This document shows positions 10,518-19,268 of a stretch of 64,000 nucleotides of DNA, one piece after another. This DNA comes from Bryobacteraceae bacterium (GTDB taxonomy: Bacteria; Acidobacteriota; Terriglobia; Bryobacterales; Bryobacteraceae): contig JANWVO010000024.1 of NCBI GenBank assembly GCA_025056865.1, positions 1 to 64,000 on the forward strand, in the 5' to 3' direction. Each line of letters begins with the position of its first letter. The first letter of the stretch is position 1. Position numbers and translations under genes: made by a program. The notes under the pieces were generated by a model. It made no database searches and had not been told where the DNA came from. It saw only the letters and a list, made by a program, of their open reading frames with translations.

Positions 10518-13500
10518 GCGCAAGAGAACGGTTTTTCGCCTATCTGGCGGCCATTGAACAGCGGCTCCGGTGGCGCTCGCTCGCGCTTGGCGCGGCGGCG
10601 CTGACGGCGGCTCTTCTGGCGGTGACAGTCGCGGCAGCGTGGTTCGGCCTGCGCTACGCCTTCGATCCGCGCGTGCTTCTGGCCGGCCGCCTCGCGTTGG
10701 TGCTGGCCTGCGGCGCCGTGCTCGCGCTCGGCATCGCCGCTCCGCTGCTGCGCATCAACCGGCGCCGCGCCGCCCTGCTTGCGGAGAAGAAGCTCGATGG
10801 GTTGGACGAGCGCGCCGCCACGCTCGCCGGTCCTGCCGCCGAATCGCCTCTGGCCGAACTCGTCGCCGAAGAGGCGCTGCGGATCGCCGAGGCCGCGCCT
10901 CCGCGCTCTCTGGTGGGCAATGCGGTCATCGCCGCCGGCTCCGTCGCCGCTTCCGCCGCCCTTGCCGTCCTGCTCTGGCTCACCTCGGCTGCCCCCGGCA
11001 CCCTCGGCTACGGCGCGCGGCTGTTGTGGGCCGGCGCTCCGCCCTCCGGCCAGCAGCCCCTTTTCCAGCTCGTGGTCCGGCCCGGCAATGCCAGGATCCG
11101 CCGCGGCGGAGATCAGGTGGTCGAGGCGCTTGTCGCCGGACTCGATGCCTCCGGCATCCAGATCCGCCTGCGCCGCGCCGGAGCCGCGCAGTGGGAGTCG
11201 CTTCCGATGGAGCCGAACCCCGCCGGTGCGGGCTACATCTTCCTGCTGGCGGGCGTCACCGAAGACATCGAATACCAGGTGGACGCGCGCCGCATGCGCT
11301 CGCCCGTCTACCGGCTCTCGGTCGTCGACCTGCCGCGCGTCGAAAAGATCCGCGTCCGCTACCGCTACCCCGCCTGGCTCGGCCTGCCCGAAAAGATCGA
11401 AGATCCCGGCGGCGATGTCCGCGCCGTCGAAAACACCATCGCCGAGCTCGAAATCCTCACTGACCGGCCGCTTCCGAACGGCGTGCTCCAGCTCGATGAC
11501 GGCACGCGCATCCGTCTCGCCCCGGCCGGCGAGAGGTTGGCCAGAGCGCAGCTCGAGGTGCGGCGCGACGGAGCCTACTACATCGCCGCGCTCGACGGCG
11601 GCGCGCCCGTTCGCCTCACCGAGGACTATTTCATCGAAGCGCAGCCCGAGCGCGCCCCCGAAGTCAGGCTCACGCGCCCCGGGCGCGACGCCAGGGTCAG
11701 CCCCATCGAGGAGGTCGTCGTCGAAGCCGAGGCGGCCGATGATTTCGGCCTGCGGACGCTCGAGATCACCTACAGTGTCAACGGCGGCGAGCCGCGCACG
11801 GTGCGCCTGCCGGTGGCGCCGGGCGCCAGAGAGGCCCGCGGCCGCACCGTGATCGCGCTCGAGGAGTTCCGCCTTCAGCCGGGCGACATTGTCGCCCTCT
11901 CGGCCACCGCGCGCGACGCCCGCGCCGCGGCGCAGACCGACATCTTCTTCCTTGAGGCCCAGCCCTTTGAGCGCGAGTTCCAGCAGTCGCAGACCATGGG
12001 CGGCGGAGCCGGCGGCATGGAGGGCGAGGAGGAAGACGCCGACATCGTCCAGCGGCAGAAAGAAATCATCGCCGCCACATGGAACCAGATCCGCACGCCC
12101 AGGCCGCGCGCGCAGGCGCAGGAAGACGCCGCGTTCCTTTCCGGCGTGCAGGAGAAGCTGTCGGCGCAGGCGCAGTCGCTCGCGCAGCGCATGCGGAGCC
12201 GCCAGCTCGCCGCCATGAGCGAGGAGTCGCGGAAATTCTCCGAGCTGATGGCCGAGGCGTCGAAGGCGATGCAGGAAGCCAGCGGGCGGCTGCGCTCCCT
12301 CGCCTGGCGCGACGCGCTCGCGCCCGAACAGCGCGCCCTCCAGAACCTGCTGCGCGCCGAAAGCCTGTTCCGCCAGATCCAGGTCGCCTTCGGCCAGCAG
12401 GGCGGCGGGCGCGGCTCGGGCGGCAGCCAGCTCCGCGACCTCGAAAGCCTGTTCGAGCTTGAGCTCGACCTCGAAAAGAACCAGTATGAGACCGTGCAGA
12501 CGGCCTCCGGCTCGGCCAGCCGCGAGCGCCAGATCGACGAGGCGCTGAAGAAGCTCGAAGAGTTGGCCCGCCGCCAGCAGCAGGCTGCCGCCGAACAGCA
12601 GCGCAACCAGCAGAGCTTCCAGCAGCGCTGGCAGCAGGAGATGCTGCGGCGCGAAGCCGAAGAGCTGCGCCGCCAGCTCGAAGAGCTCCAGCGCAGCCAG
12701 CGGGGCCAGAGCGGGCAGCTTTCCCGCAACCAGCAGGGCGGCCAGAGCAGCCAGTCCGGCGACAGCGGCCAGCCGTCTCAGTCTTCCTCCTCGCGCTCCG
12801 GCAGTCCCCAGAGCGCCAGGCTGAGCCGGGCGCAGCAGGAGCTCGAGCGCGCCATCGAGGACATGCGCCGCGCCCAGTCGGCGCAGGGCTCGCAGGCGCA
12901 GGAGAACGCGCGCCGCGCCGCCGAGAGAATGCAGCAGGCCCTCAGCGAACTCGGCCAGCTCCGCCAGCGGGAGGCCGGCGACCGCATGGACGATCTCTCC
13001 CGCCGCGCCTCCGAATTGGCCGAACGCCAGCGCCGTTACGAAGAGCAGCTCCGCAAGCTCTTCCCGCAGGCCGACGGCAGCCGCCCGCAGCAGCAGCCCG
13101 GCCAGCCTGCCGGCTCGGCTTCCGATGCCGAACGTCTGGCCCGCGAAAAAGAGTCCATGCAGCGCGACTATCAGCGGCTGGAGCAGGACATGCGCGAGGC
13201 GGCCCGTGCGCTCGATGGCTCGCAGCGCGGCGCGGCCTCGCGGCTGCGGCAGGCCCTCGGCGAGGCGCAGCAGGACGAAGTCGGGCTGCGGATGCGGCTC
13301 GGCGCGGAGTGGATGCGCCGCGGCCTCGGGCCCTATCTCGCGCCGCGCGAACGCGTGCTCACCGAAGCGCTCGACCGCCTCAGCCGCCAGGTGGAAGAGG
13401 CGCGCCAGATGGCGGGCCGCGAGGGCGGCAACCGCGAGCAGCGCGAACAGGTGGAGCGCGCCCTCGGCCAGATCGAAAGCCTTCGCGAGCAGCTCGAGCG

Positions 13501-14116
13501 GCAGGCGCGCGCCGGCCGCCAGGGCAGGGAAGGGCAGCAGGCAGGCGGCCGGGACTCTCAGCCCCAGCAGGGGCGCGACGGACAGCCCGGCCAGGGCCGT
13601 GACGGGCAGCCACAACGCGCCGGCTCGCCGCAGGGCCAGCAGGGCGGCCGCGCCGGCGACATGCCCGCCCCGGGGGATCCGCAGGGGCGCCGCCGCCAGA
13701 CCGGCGGCGACACCTCCTTCTGGCGCGGCGACTATGGCGCGCTCAACGACGGCTCGTTGCAGCCGGATTGGAGCCGCTCCGGCGATGCCTCCGGCGCCCG
13801 CGGAAGCTGGATGGACGCGCTGCGCCAACTGCGCGAGCTGCGCGAGCAGGGCGCCATCAGCGATGAGACGCAGGAGGAGCTCGACCGCCTGCTGCGCCAG
13901 ATGCAGCGGCTCGATCCGTCCCGCTTCGGCAGCCCGCTGCTGACGGAAAGGATCGAACGCGAAGTGCTGCCGCAGCTCGAGCAGCTTGAGCTCAGGCTGC
14001 GGCGCGAACTCGGCGAGAAAACCGCGCCGCCGCGCGCCGCTGCCCCGGCGAAGGCCCCGCCGGGCTATGCCGAGGCGGTGGCCGAGTACTTCCGCCGCCT
14101 CAGCCGCAGCCGGTGA
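10514..14116 (+). CDS. Giant Gln-rich DUF4175 family membrane protein
   Basis: 1200 aa; the ATG at 10514 overlaps the previous stop by 4 nt. Two membrane spans near 22-43 and 56-78 and a third near 135-157 precede a beta-rich domain (about 175-490). From about residue 500 onward the protein is dominated by Gln, Arg, Glu and Ser in long helical, probably coiled-coil stretches, with low-complexity segments such as QQGGQSSQSGDSGQPSQSSS near 735-760 and a second Gln/Gly/Arg-rich part at about 1000-1065. This matches DUF4175-type proteins that close MoxR/vWA operons. A long flexible envelope-spanning or scaffold role is an inference. Last gene of the operon; the next gene is convergent. Confidence 0.82.
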   Translation: MSARERFFAYLAAIEQRLRWRSLALGAAALTAALLAVTVAAAWFGLRYAFDPRVLLAGRLALVLACGAVLALGIAAPLLRINRRRAALLAEKKLDGLDERAATLAGPAAESPLAELVAEEALRIAEAAPPRSLVGNAVIAAGSVAASAALAVLLWLTSAAPGTLGYGARLLWAGAPPSGQQPLFQLVVRPGNARIRRGGDQVVEALVAGLDASGIQIRLRRAGAAQWESLPMEPNPAGAGYIFLLAGVTEDIEYQVDARRMRSPVYRLSVVDLPRVEKIRVRYRYPAWLGLPEKIEDPGGDVRAVENTIAELEILTDRPLPNGVLQLDDGTRIRLAPAGERLARAQLEVRRDGAYYIAALDGGAPVRLTEDYFIEAQPERAPEVRLTRPGRDARVSPIEEVVVEAEAADDFGLRTLEITYSVNGGEPRTVRLPVAPGAREARGRTVIALEEFRLQPGDIVALSATARDARAAAQTDIFFLEAQPFEREFQQSQTMGGGAGGMEGEEEDADIVQRQKEIIAATWNQIRTPRPRAQAQEDAAFLSGVQEKLSAQAQSLAQRMRSRQLAAMSEESRKFSELMAEASKAMQEASGRLRSLAWRDALAPEQRALQNLLRAESLFRQIQVAFGQQGGGRGSGGSQLRDLESLFELELDLEKNQYETVQTASGSASRERQIDEALKKLEELARRQQQAAAEQQRNQQSFQQRWQQEMLRREAEELRRQLEELQRSQRGQSGQLSRNQQGGQSSQSGDSGQPSQSSSSRSGSPQSARLSRAQQELERAIEDMRRAQSAQGSQAQENARRAAERMQQALSELGQLRQREAGDRMDDLSRRASELAERQRRYEEQLRKLFPQADGSRPQQQPGQPAGSASDAERLAREKESMQRDYQRLEQDMREAARALDGSQRGAASRLRQALGEAQQDEVGLRMRLGAEWMRRGLGPYLAPRERVLTEALDRLSRQVEEARQMAGREGGNREQREQVERALGQIESLREQLERQARAGRQGREGQQAGGRDSQPQQGRDGQPGQGRDGQPQRAGSPQGQQGGRAGDMPAPGDPQGRRRQTGGDTSFWRGDYGALNDGSLQPDWSRSGDASGARGSWMDALRQLRELREQGAISDETQEELDRLLRQMQRLDPSRFGSPLLTERIEREVLPQLEQLELRLRRELGEKTAPPRAAAPAKAPPGYAEAVAEYFRRLSRSR

Positions 14117-14266
14117 AGGGACGGGTGGAAGCCCGGAGGCAGCAGGTTGAGCGGCGGAAAAGGTTCAGGCCCGCACACGGGGGCGAGGAAAGGAGTGCGC
14201 CTGCGGGCGCGTCTCAGCGGGCAGGCAACGGGTCTCCCTGTCCCGTGCCACAGCAGTCCGCCTGGC

Positions 14267-16741
14267 TCAGCGGGCGAACGGCAGCAGGAAGGGTTCTATG
14301 TTGTAAGCCCCATTCCGCCAGACCGTGACCGCGATGGTCCCGTTGACGGCTTCGGCTTCCGCCAGCCGCACCTCCACTACATGCGTGCCGGGCTCGGAGG
14401 AATTCGAACGCACGCTGCGCACCTCATGGCGGACTTCGCCGGAGAAGACCCGCAGCCCGTCCAGACCGGGATCCGGTTCCTCGGCGAGCCCGGCGATCAC
14501 GAGCTGGATCACGTCACCCGGACGCGCTGGGGCTGCGGCAGTCACGGCGTTTCCATCGGGCCGCACCGCGCGCAGAATCACCGGTGGAAGCGGCCCCACT
14601 TCGACAGCGGCAGGCAGCGCCTGCACGCCGCCAAGGACGAGATTCAGGAGGTGAGCTCCAGGCTGGAGCTGCCGGGGAATCTGAAGCGTGACCGAGTCCG
14701 TGGCGACATCCAGAACCACGGCAGGCAGACCGCCGAGGCGCGCCTGCACATTGGTGACGTTCAACCCTGGCGGGGCTTCCGCCACGGGCACCGTCAGCCT
14801 GGCTCCGGGATAGACGTACTGGCCGGAAATCGCGCTCATCCGCACATACGGAACTCTGCCAGCGGCAGTGATCGTCAGCGTCTGCGTCAGACGGGTTCCG
14901 GCGAGCCCGACGCCGGCACTCATCGAAGCCAGACCCGGCATGGCCGAAGGGCTTGCCGCCAGCCATGCGATGGCCCGGGATTCCCCAACTCCCCACACCC
15001 GGCGGACCGCGACGTCGCTTGTGCCGGTACCGAGCCATGGCGTCCAGAGCCGGAAATCCGCGCCCCTGCCAGTGAGCTCCACCGCCATCTCCGCGCCGGC
15101 TGGAATCTCAACGGGGTTGAGGGCGACCTGCGGCTGAGGCGCGTCCGCGTAAGAGAGGACCGGAGAAGCATTGCCGTGGACATGGAGCGAGCTTTGCCCA
15201 TCCGGGTTCAGCGCGACAATGACGCCGGTATGGCCAGAGGGGGCTGGCGGCGGCAGGATCCGCAGCTGGCCAGATTCGTATCTCGTCCGCGCAGGGACCC
15301 CGTCCACCCACACCGCCGTATCGCCGGACAGGTTGGCTCCCTCCAGCCACAGCCAACCGTCGGGCTGCGGCGTCACCGAAGTAATGGACGGCGGATCGCT
15401 CTTCCGGATCACGGCGCCGGAGGGCAGAACGTATGTCTCCCCGTTCAATTGAAAGAGCAGATGGCGCGGGCCATCTCCGGAAAACGGCGAGAGCCGGATC
15501 TCCGCCTGAAGGTATCCGGGCGAATAGTCCCGCAGGCTTCCCGGCAGCACCGTTTCCGGGGCGCTGAGAAACGAGACCGACAGCCCCGGAGACAGCGCGC
15601 TCGCTCCGAATCCGGTGAACACCAGCGCACGCCAGGAGGAAGGCATTGTGAAGGTCGCGGGCTTGATCGCGTTCCGGTTGTAGAACGAGTAGGTCTGAAT
15701 GGAATGCAGGTTGACCCTGCTCATGGGCGTGACCCGGAAGTCGATGCTCTCCAGCGTCTTTCCCGCCTCCACGGCCACCGTCGAAGAGGGCACGGCCGAA
15801 CCGGGGTAGAAGGTGGTCTGAAACGCCGGACCGGGCAGGACGCGCCCGGCCGGGGTCACCGGCAGTTCAAGATTCACCGGCTGTGGCTCGCCCGCGATGG
15901 AGGGAGGCAGCGTGTGGGCATAGAGGAAATACGAGCCTGGCGGCACGCCTTCCATCCGGTACGTTCCATCAGGGGCCGTCAGCGTGCTGATAGCCGAGCG
16001 GCCCGAAATGACCGCCACCACCGAGGCGAGGGCCACTCCCTGCCCGTTCATGGTCACCCGGCCGGTGATGACGCCGGTCGTCTTGCGGAAGTCGGCGGTG
16101 GGATACAGGACGGAGACGGCCGCCACATCGTCCTGCCCCAGCGGCTGGGCCTTGGTCGTGGCGCGCGTGATTTCGGTGGACATCACGCCGGAAGTCCAGG
16201 TGTGCTGCAAGCCGATCGTGTGGCCGAACTCGTGAACCACGGTCAGGAAGAAGCGTTCGGACCAGCTCGGGCGGGAAGAAAGATCCCTCGGCAAGCGCAA
16301 CAGCGAGCGGGCGATCGGAGTATAGAGTCCATCCGGCCCCTCGGCGGGATCGAGCCGGGCGACGGGTCCGCCCTGCGCGATCACGCCCGGAGGCAGCTCA
16401 TCGGTGAATTCCACCTGGATGTGCGGTGTGGACAACGCGCTGCCGTCCTCCCGGAAGCCCCCAAAGACCAGCCGGAGCTCGGATGTGGGGACGCCGTTCC
16501 AGACCGCAGCCGCCGCCCGGATCTGGCTGAGCACGGCGGTTTCGCTGTCTCCCGGCGCCAGCGTGAGGCTGCCGTTCAGCGTGATGAAGTAGGGCACCGC
16601 CCTGCCGGGCAGGGCCTTGAGGTCGAAGCGGTCGTAAATGGGCTGGAACGGCGGAGCGCTCGTATTGTAGCGGACAAAGTGATAGTAGGCGCAGGCTGGC
16701 CAGGCAAGAACCAGAAGCAATGCCGCGAGCCGCCGCATCAC
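14267..16741 (-). CDS. Secreted matrixin-type (M10) metalloprotease with carboxypeptidase-regulatory-like and Ig-like repeats
   Basis: 824 aa. A signal peptide (about 1-18) is followed by a matrixin domain with the zinc motif HEFGHTIGLQH (170-180) and Met-turn SGVMS (184-188). A carboxypeptidase-regulatory-like domain follows (about 220-290; ITGRVTMNGQGVALASVVAV), then several beta-sandwich segments resembling IPT/TIG modules with bacterial surface-protein style repeats up to the C-terminus. The start codon is GTG at 16741 (4-nt overlap with the upstream gene's stop) or the ATG directly after it. Expected to be exported and active on extracellular protein. No prodomain cysteine switch is seen, so latency control may come from elsewhere, for example from the small upstream partner. 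Confidence 0.82.
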   Translation of the reverse strand: MMRRLAALLLVLAWPACAYYHFVRYNTSAPPFQPIYDRFDLKALPGRAVPYFITLNGSLTLAPGDSETAVLSQIRAAAAVWNGVPTSELRLVFGGFREDGSALSTPHIQVEFTDELPPGVIAQGGPVARLDPAEGPDGLYTPIARSLLRLPRDLSSRPSWSERFFLTVVHEFGHTIGLQHTWTSGVMSTEITRATTKAQPLGQDDVAAVSVLYPTADFRKTTGVITGRVTMNGQGVALASVVAVISGRSAISTLTAPDGTYRMEGVPPGSYFLYAHTLPPSIAGEPQPVNLELPVTPAGRVLPGPAFQTTFYPGSAVPSSTVAVEAGKTLESIDFRVTPMSRVNLHSIQTYSFYNRNAIKPATFTMPSSWRALVFTGFGASALSPGLSVSFLSAPETVLPGSLRDYSPGYLQAEIRLSPFSGDGPRHLLFQLNGETYVLPSGAVIRKSDPPSITSVTPQPDGWLWLEGANLSGDTAVWVDGVPARTRYESGQLRILPPPAPSGHTGVIVALNPDGQSSLHVHGNASPVLSYADAPQPQVALNPVEIPAGAEMAVELTGRGADFRLWTPWLGTGTSDVAVRRVWGVGESRAIAWLAASPSAMPGLASMSAGVGLAGTRLTQTLTITAAGRVPYVRMSAISGQYVYPGARLTVPVAEAPPGLNVTNVQARLGGLPAVVLDVATDSVTLQIPRQLQPGAHLLNLVLGGVQALPAAVEVGPLPPVILRAVRPDGNAVTAAAPARPGDVIQLVIAGLAEEPDPGLDGLRVFSGEVRHEVRSVRSNSSEPGTHVVEVRLAEAEAVNGTIAVTVWRNGAYNIEPFLLPFAR

Positions 16742-17280
16742 CGCGCCTCCCTGGCGAGTGGCACACGCCGGATGGATTCGCGCAGGCTGCCGAGCGAAAC
16801 GCTCATGCCGGTATCGACCGCCGCCCGCCCCGCGGCGTCGACGAACTCGGCGTCGATCCTGCCACGAACCAGCACAGGCTCGCCCGACGCGCCCTGCTTC
16901 ACCTCAAAGACGCCCTGGCTGAGGCCGATCACCTGAACCAGCCCGCGGGGACTCGTCCAGAGGAACAGGACGTAGTCGACGCCCGGCTCCAGCACCGGCG
17001 AACCCGCGATGCTCTGGCGGTAACGCCCGTAAGTTCCTCCGGGCACATAGACTTCCGCTGCGCCGGGCGGCATGGAGCCTTTCAGCACTTCCGCCACCTG
17101 AAGCCGGTAGACGGTATAGATCATCGACCCACGGAGGATGGAGGAAGAACCCGTGGCCCGCGCCCGCACGATGGCGGTCGATTTCTGCACCATGTCATCC
17201 AGGCTGAGCTTCTCAAGCGTCGTCGCGCCGGCGGTGACGCCCGCCAGAGTCAGCCCAAGAATGAACCAGAGGCGTCGCAT
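16738..17280 (-). CDS. Small exported protein co-transcribed with the matrixin protease
   Basis: 180 aa from the ATG at 17280, chosen because GGAGGGA lies 3-9 nt before it and because it opens a clean signal peptide (MRRLWFILGLTLAGVTAGA). A longer frame exists upstream but lacks these. The mature part is beta-rich, with segments YRLQVAEVLKGSMPPGAAEV and LEPGVDYVLFLW, of a type often seen beside secreted metalloproteases. Its stop overlaps the protease start, so the two are translationally coupled. No known domain can be named with confidence; an accessory or inhibitory role toward the protease is a guess. Confidence 0.75.
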   Translation of the reverse strand: MRRLWFILGLTLAGVTAGATTLEKLSLDDMVQKSTAIVRARATGSSSILRGSMIYTVYRLQVAEVLKGSMPPGAAEVYVPGGTYGRYRQSIAGSPVLEPGVDYVLFLWTSPRGLVQVIGLSQGVFEVKQGASGEPVLVRGRIDAEFVDAAGRAAVDTGMSVSLGSLRESIRRVPLAREAR

Positions 17281-17302
17281 GGCTCCCTCCGGGCGAGCGG
17301 CA

Positions 17303-17331
17303 ATCCCAGTGCCAATGCACCGAATTGTCAA
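17303..17331 (-). promoter_or_regulatory. Sigma70-like promoter of the matrixin operon
   Basis: On the minus strand a perfect TTGACA (17331-17326) is followed after 17 nt by TGGGAT (17308-17303), giving a predicted start near 17296 and a leader of about 16 nt to the ATG at 17280. The -10 match is poor (three of six); the call rests on the -35 and spacing. Confidence 0.4.
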
Positions 17332-17423
17332 ATCAATTACTTAGATGATGCCACCCAGCCGGTGGTGGGTCGGATTGACACAACCGGTTTGCCGCGGTGT
17401 CCCATGGCGGCGTTCCGCGGGCG

Positions 17424-19268
17424 TCACGACGGCAACCGCACCACAAGCACTGGCACGTCCACGCCGTGCCGCACCTCGTTGATGGTCGCCCCGAAGACCA
17501 GATCCATCAGACCCCGGTGACCGTGGGCACCCATCACGATGAGGTCGGGCCGGAGTGCGCGTGCGAACTGGATAATCAATGTTTTCACTTCTTTGCCGTG
17601 TAGAATTTCCAGTTCTGCTGCAAGCCCTGTGCGCCGCACTGCCGCCGCCAGATCCTCGAAATACTGGCGGCCCAACTCGATCTCGGCGGTGCGGGCCTCG
17701 TCGCCGTACACCTGGCTGGTGACGCCTTCCTCGACGTGGAGCAGGTGGATCACGGCGCCGTGCGGCTTGCCGAGGGCGACGGCGTGCGCCAGGGCGACTC
17801 GGTCCAGAGCGGAGTGATCCACGGGGACGAGGATCCGGCGGTAGACGGGTTCGGCAAACTGGAGCTCCCTCGCTTCGGGCATGGCCGGCACGGCACGGCC
17901 GCGCGGCGGGGCCATTGTCACGTAGGCGAGGAGGGCAGCCAGAGGACTGATGAGGCCCAGCGCTGCCCAGGCGGGCAGGGCGCGCAGCTCGTTCCAGGCA
18001 AGCCAGAGGTTCAGCGCCACGATCAGCGCGGCGCAGGCGGCGCTGAGAGCCCGCACCCAGGAGGCGTTGGCCAGCTCTCCCATCCGTTTCCGGTCCGCGG
18101 TGAAACGGATGAGGGGCACGATGGCGAAAGGAAGCTGAAGGCTGAGCACGACCTGGCTGAGGATGAGCAGGCGGAAGGCGCCCTGATCGCCGGTGAAGTG
18201 AATGGTGAGCGCGGCGGGCACGATGGCCACGCCGCGCGTGATGAGCCGGCGCAGCCAGGGCCGCATGCGGAAGTTCAGGAAGCCTTCCATGACGATCTGC
18301 CCGGCCATGGTTCCCGTGATGGTGGAGGACTGCCCGCTGAACAGCAGTGCCAGGGCGAATGCCGCGCCGGCGAGGGTGGTGCCGAGCAGCGGTTCGAGCA
18401 TGCGGTGGGCCTGCTGGATCTCGGTGACGACAATGCCGTTCCGGTGGAAGGTGGAGGCGGCAAGGATCAGGATGGCGGCGTTGACCAGCAGGGCGCCGTT
18501 GAGGGCGATGGCCGAGTCGATCAGATTGAACTGGCAGGCGAGCCGCTTCGAACGCGGATCGGCGGCGAAGGAGCGGGTCTGTACGAGGGAGGAGTGCAGG
18601 TAGAGGTTGTGGGGCATCACCGTCGCGCCGAGCATCGCGACGGCGACATAGAGGCTGTTGGCGTCGAGCCTGGGAACGAGTCCGCTGGCGACCTCGCGCC
18701 AGGCGGGCTTCGCGAGGAAGATTTCCAGCACGAAGCAGCCGGCAATGACGGTGATGAAGCCGAGGATGATGCTTTCGATGAGCCGGATGCCAAAGCGGCC
18801 GAACCAGAGGATGAGCAGCGTGTCGAGCGCAGTAAGGGCGACGCCGGCGATGAGGGGCAGGCCGAAGAGCAGGTTCAGCCCGATGGCGGCTCCGAGCAGC
18901 TCGGCGAGGTCGCAGGCGGCGATGGCGATTTCCGCCAGCAGCCACAGGGCCCAGCTCACCGGCTTCGGGTAGGCCTCGCGGCAGGCCTGGGCGAGGTCGC
19001 GGCCGGTGACGATGCCGAGCCGGGCGGCGAGCGTCTGCAAGAGGATGGCCATCAGGTTGGAGACGACCAGCACCCAGAGGAGCTGATACCCGAACCGCGA
19101 CCCGCCTTCAATGTCGGTGGCCCAGTTGCCGGGATCCATGTAGCCGACGCTAACCAGGTAGGCCGGCCCTGCGAAAGCGAACATGCGCTTCCAGAGCGAG
19201 GGGTACTGGGTGGGGACGGACGAATGGACCTCGGGCAGGGAGGGCGCCGATGAACCCATCGTGTTCAC
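17424..19268 (-). CDS. Nramp divalent metal transporter fused to a universal stress protein domain
   Basis: 614 aa. Residues about 30-440 form an Nramp (MntH-type) proton-coupled Mn2+/Fe2+ importer with the canonical metal-binding motifs DPGN (45-48) and MPHN (218-221) and about eleven membrane spans. The C-terminal 140 residues (from about 470, YRRILVPVDHSALDR, ending with VMGAHGHRGLMDLVFGATINEV) are a UspA domain with the ATP-binding glycine pattern G-x2-G-x9-G. Start is GTG at 19268 (overlaps the preceding stop by 4 nt, weak AGGT upstream) or ATG at 19259. The fusion suggests cytosolic nucleotide sensing that modulates metal uptake. No MntR-type regulator is nearby. Confidence 0.92.
   Translation of the reverse strand: MNTMGSSAPSLPEVHSSVPTQYPSLWKRMFAFAGPAYLVSVGYMDPGNWATDIEGGSRFGYQLLWVLVVSNLMAILLQTLAARLGIVTGRDLAQACREAYPKPVSWALWLLAEIAIAACDLAELLGAAIGLNLLFGLPLIAGVALTALDTLLILWFGRFGIRLIESIILGFITVIAGCFVLEIFLAKPAWREVASGLVPRLDANSLYVAVAMLGATVMPHNLYLHSSLVQTRSFAADPRSKRLACQFNLIDSAIALNGALLVNAAILILAASTFHRNGIVVTEIQQAHRMLEPLLGTTLAGAAFALALLFSGQSSTITGTMAGQIVMEGFLNFRMRPWLRRLITRGVAIVPAALTIHFTGDQGAFRLLILSQVVLSLQLPFAIVPLIRFTADRKRMGELANASWVRALSAACAALIVALNLWLAWNELRALPAWAALGLISPLAALLAYVTMAPPRGRAVPAMPEARELQFAEPVYRRILVPVDHSALDRVALAHAVALGKPHGAVIHLLHVEEGVTSQVYGDEARTAEIELGRQYFEDLAAAVRRTGLAAELEILHGKEVKTLIIQFARALRPDLIVMGAHGHRGLMDLVFGATINEVRHGVDVPVLVVRLPS

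Noticed and set aside
10256-13828. Long minus-strand frame (about 1190 codons) opposite the DUF4175 gene
   Set aside because: Composition is Arg/Ala/Leu-rich shadow of the Gln/Glu-rich sense gene; no motif or start signal.
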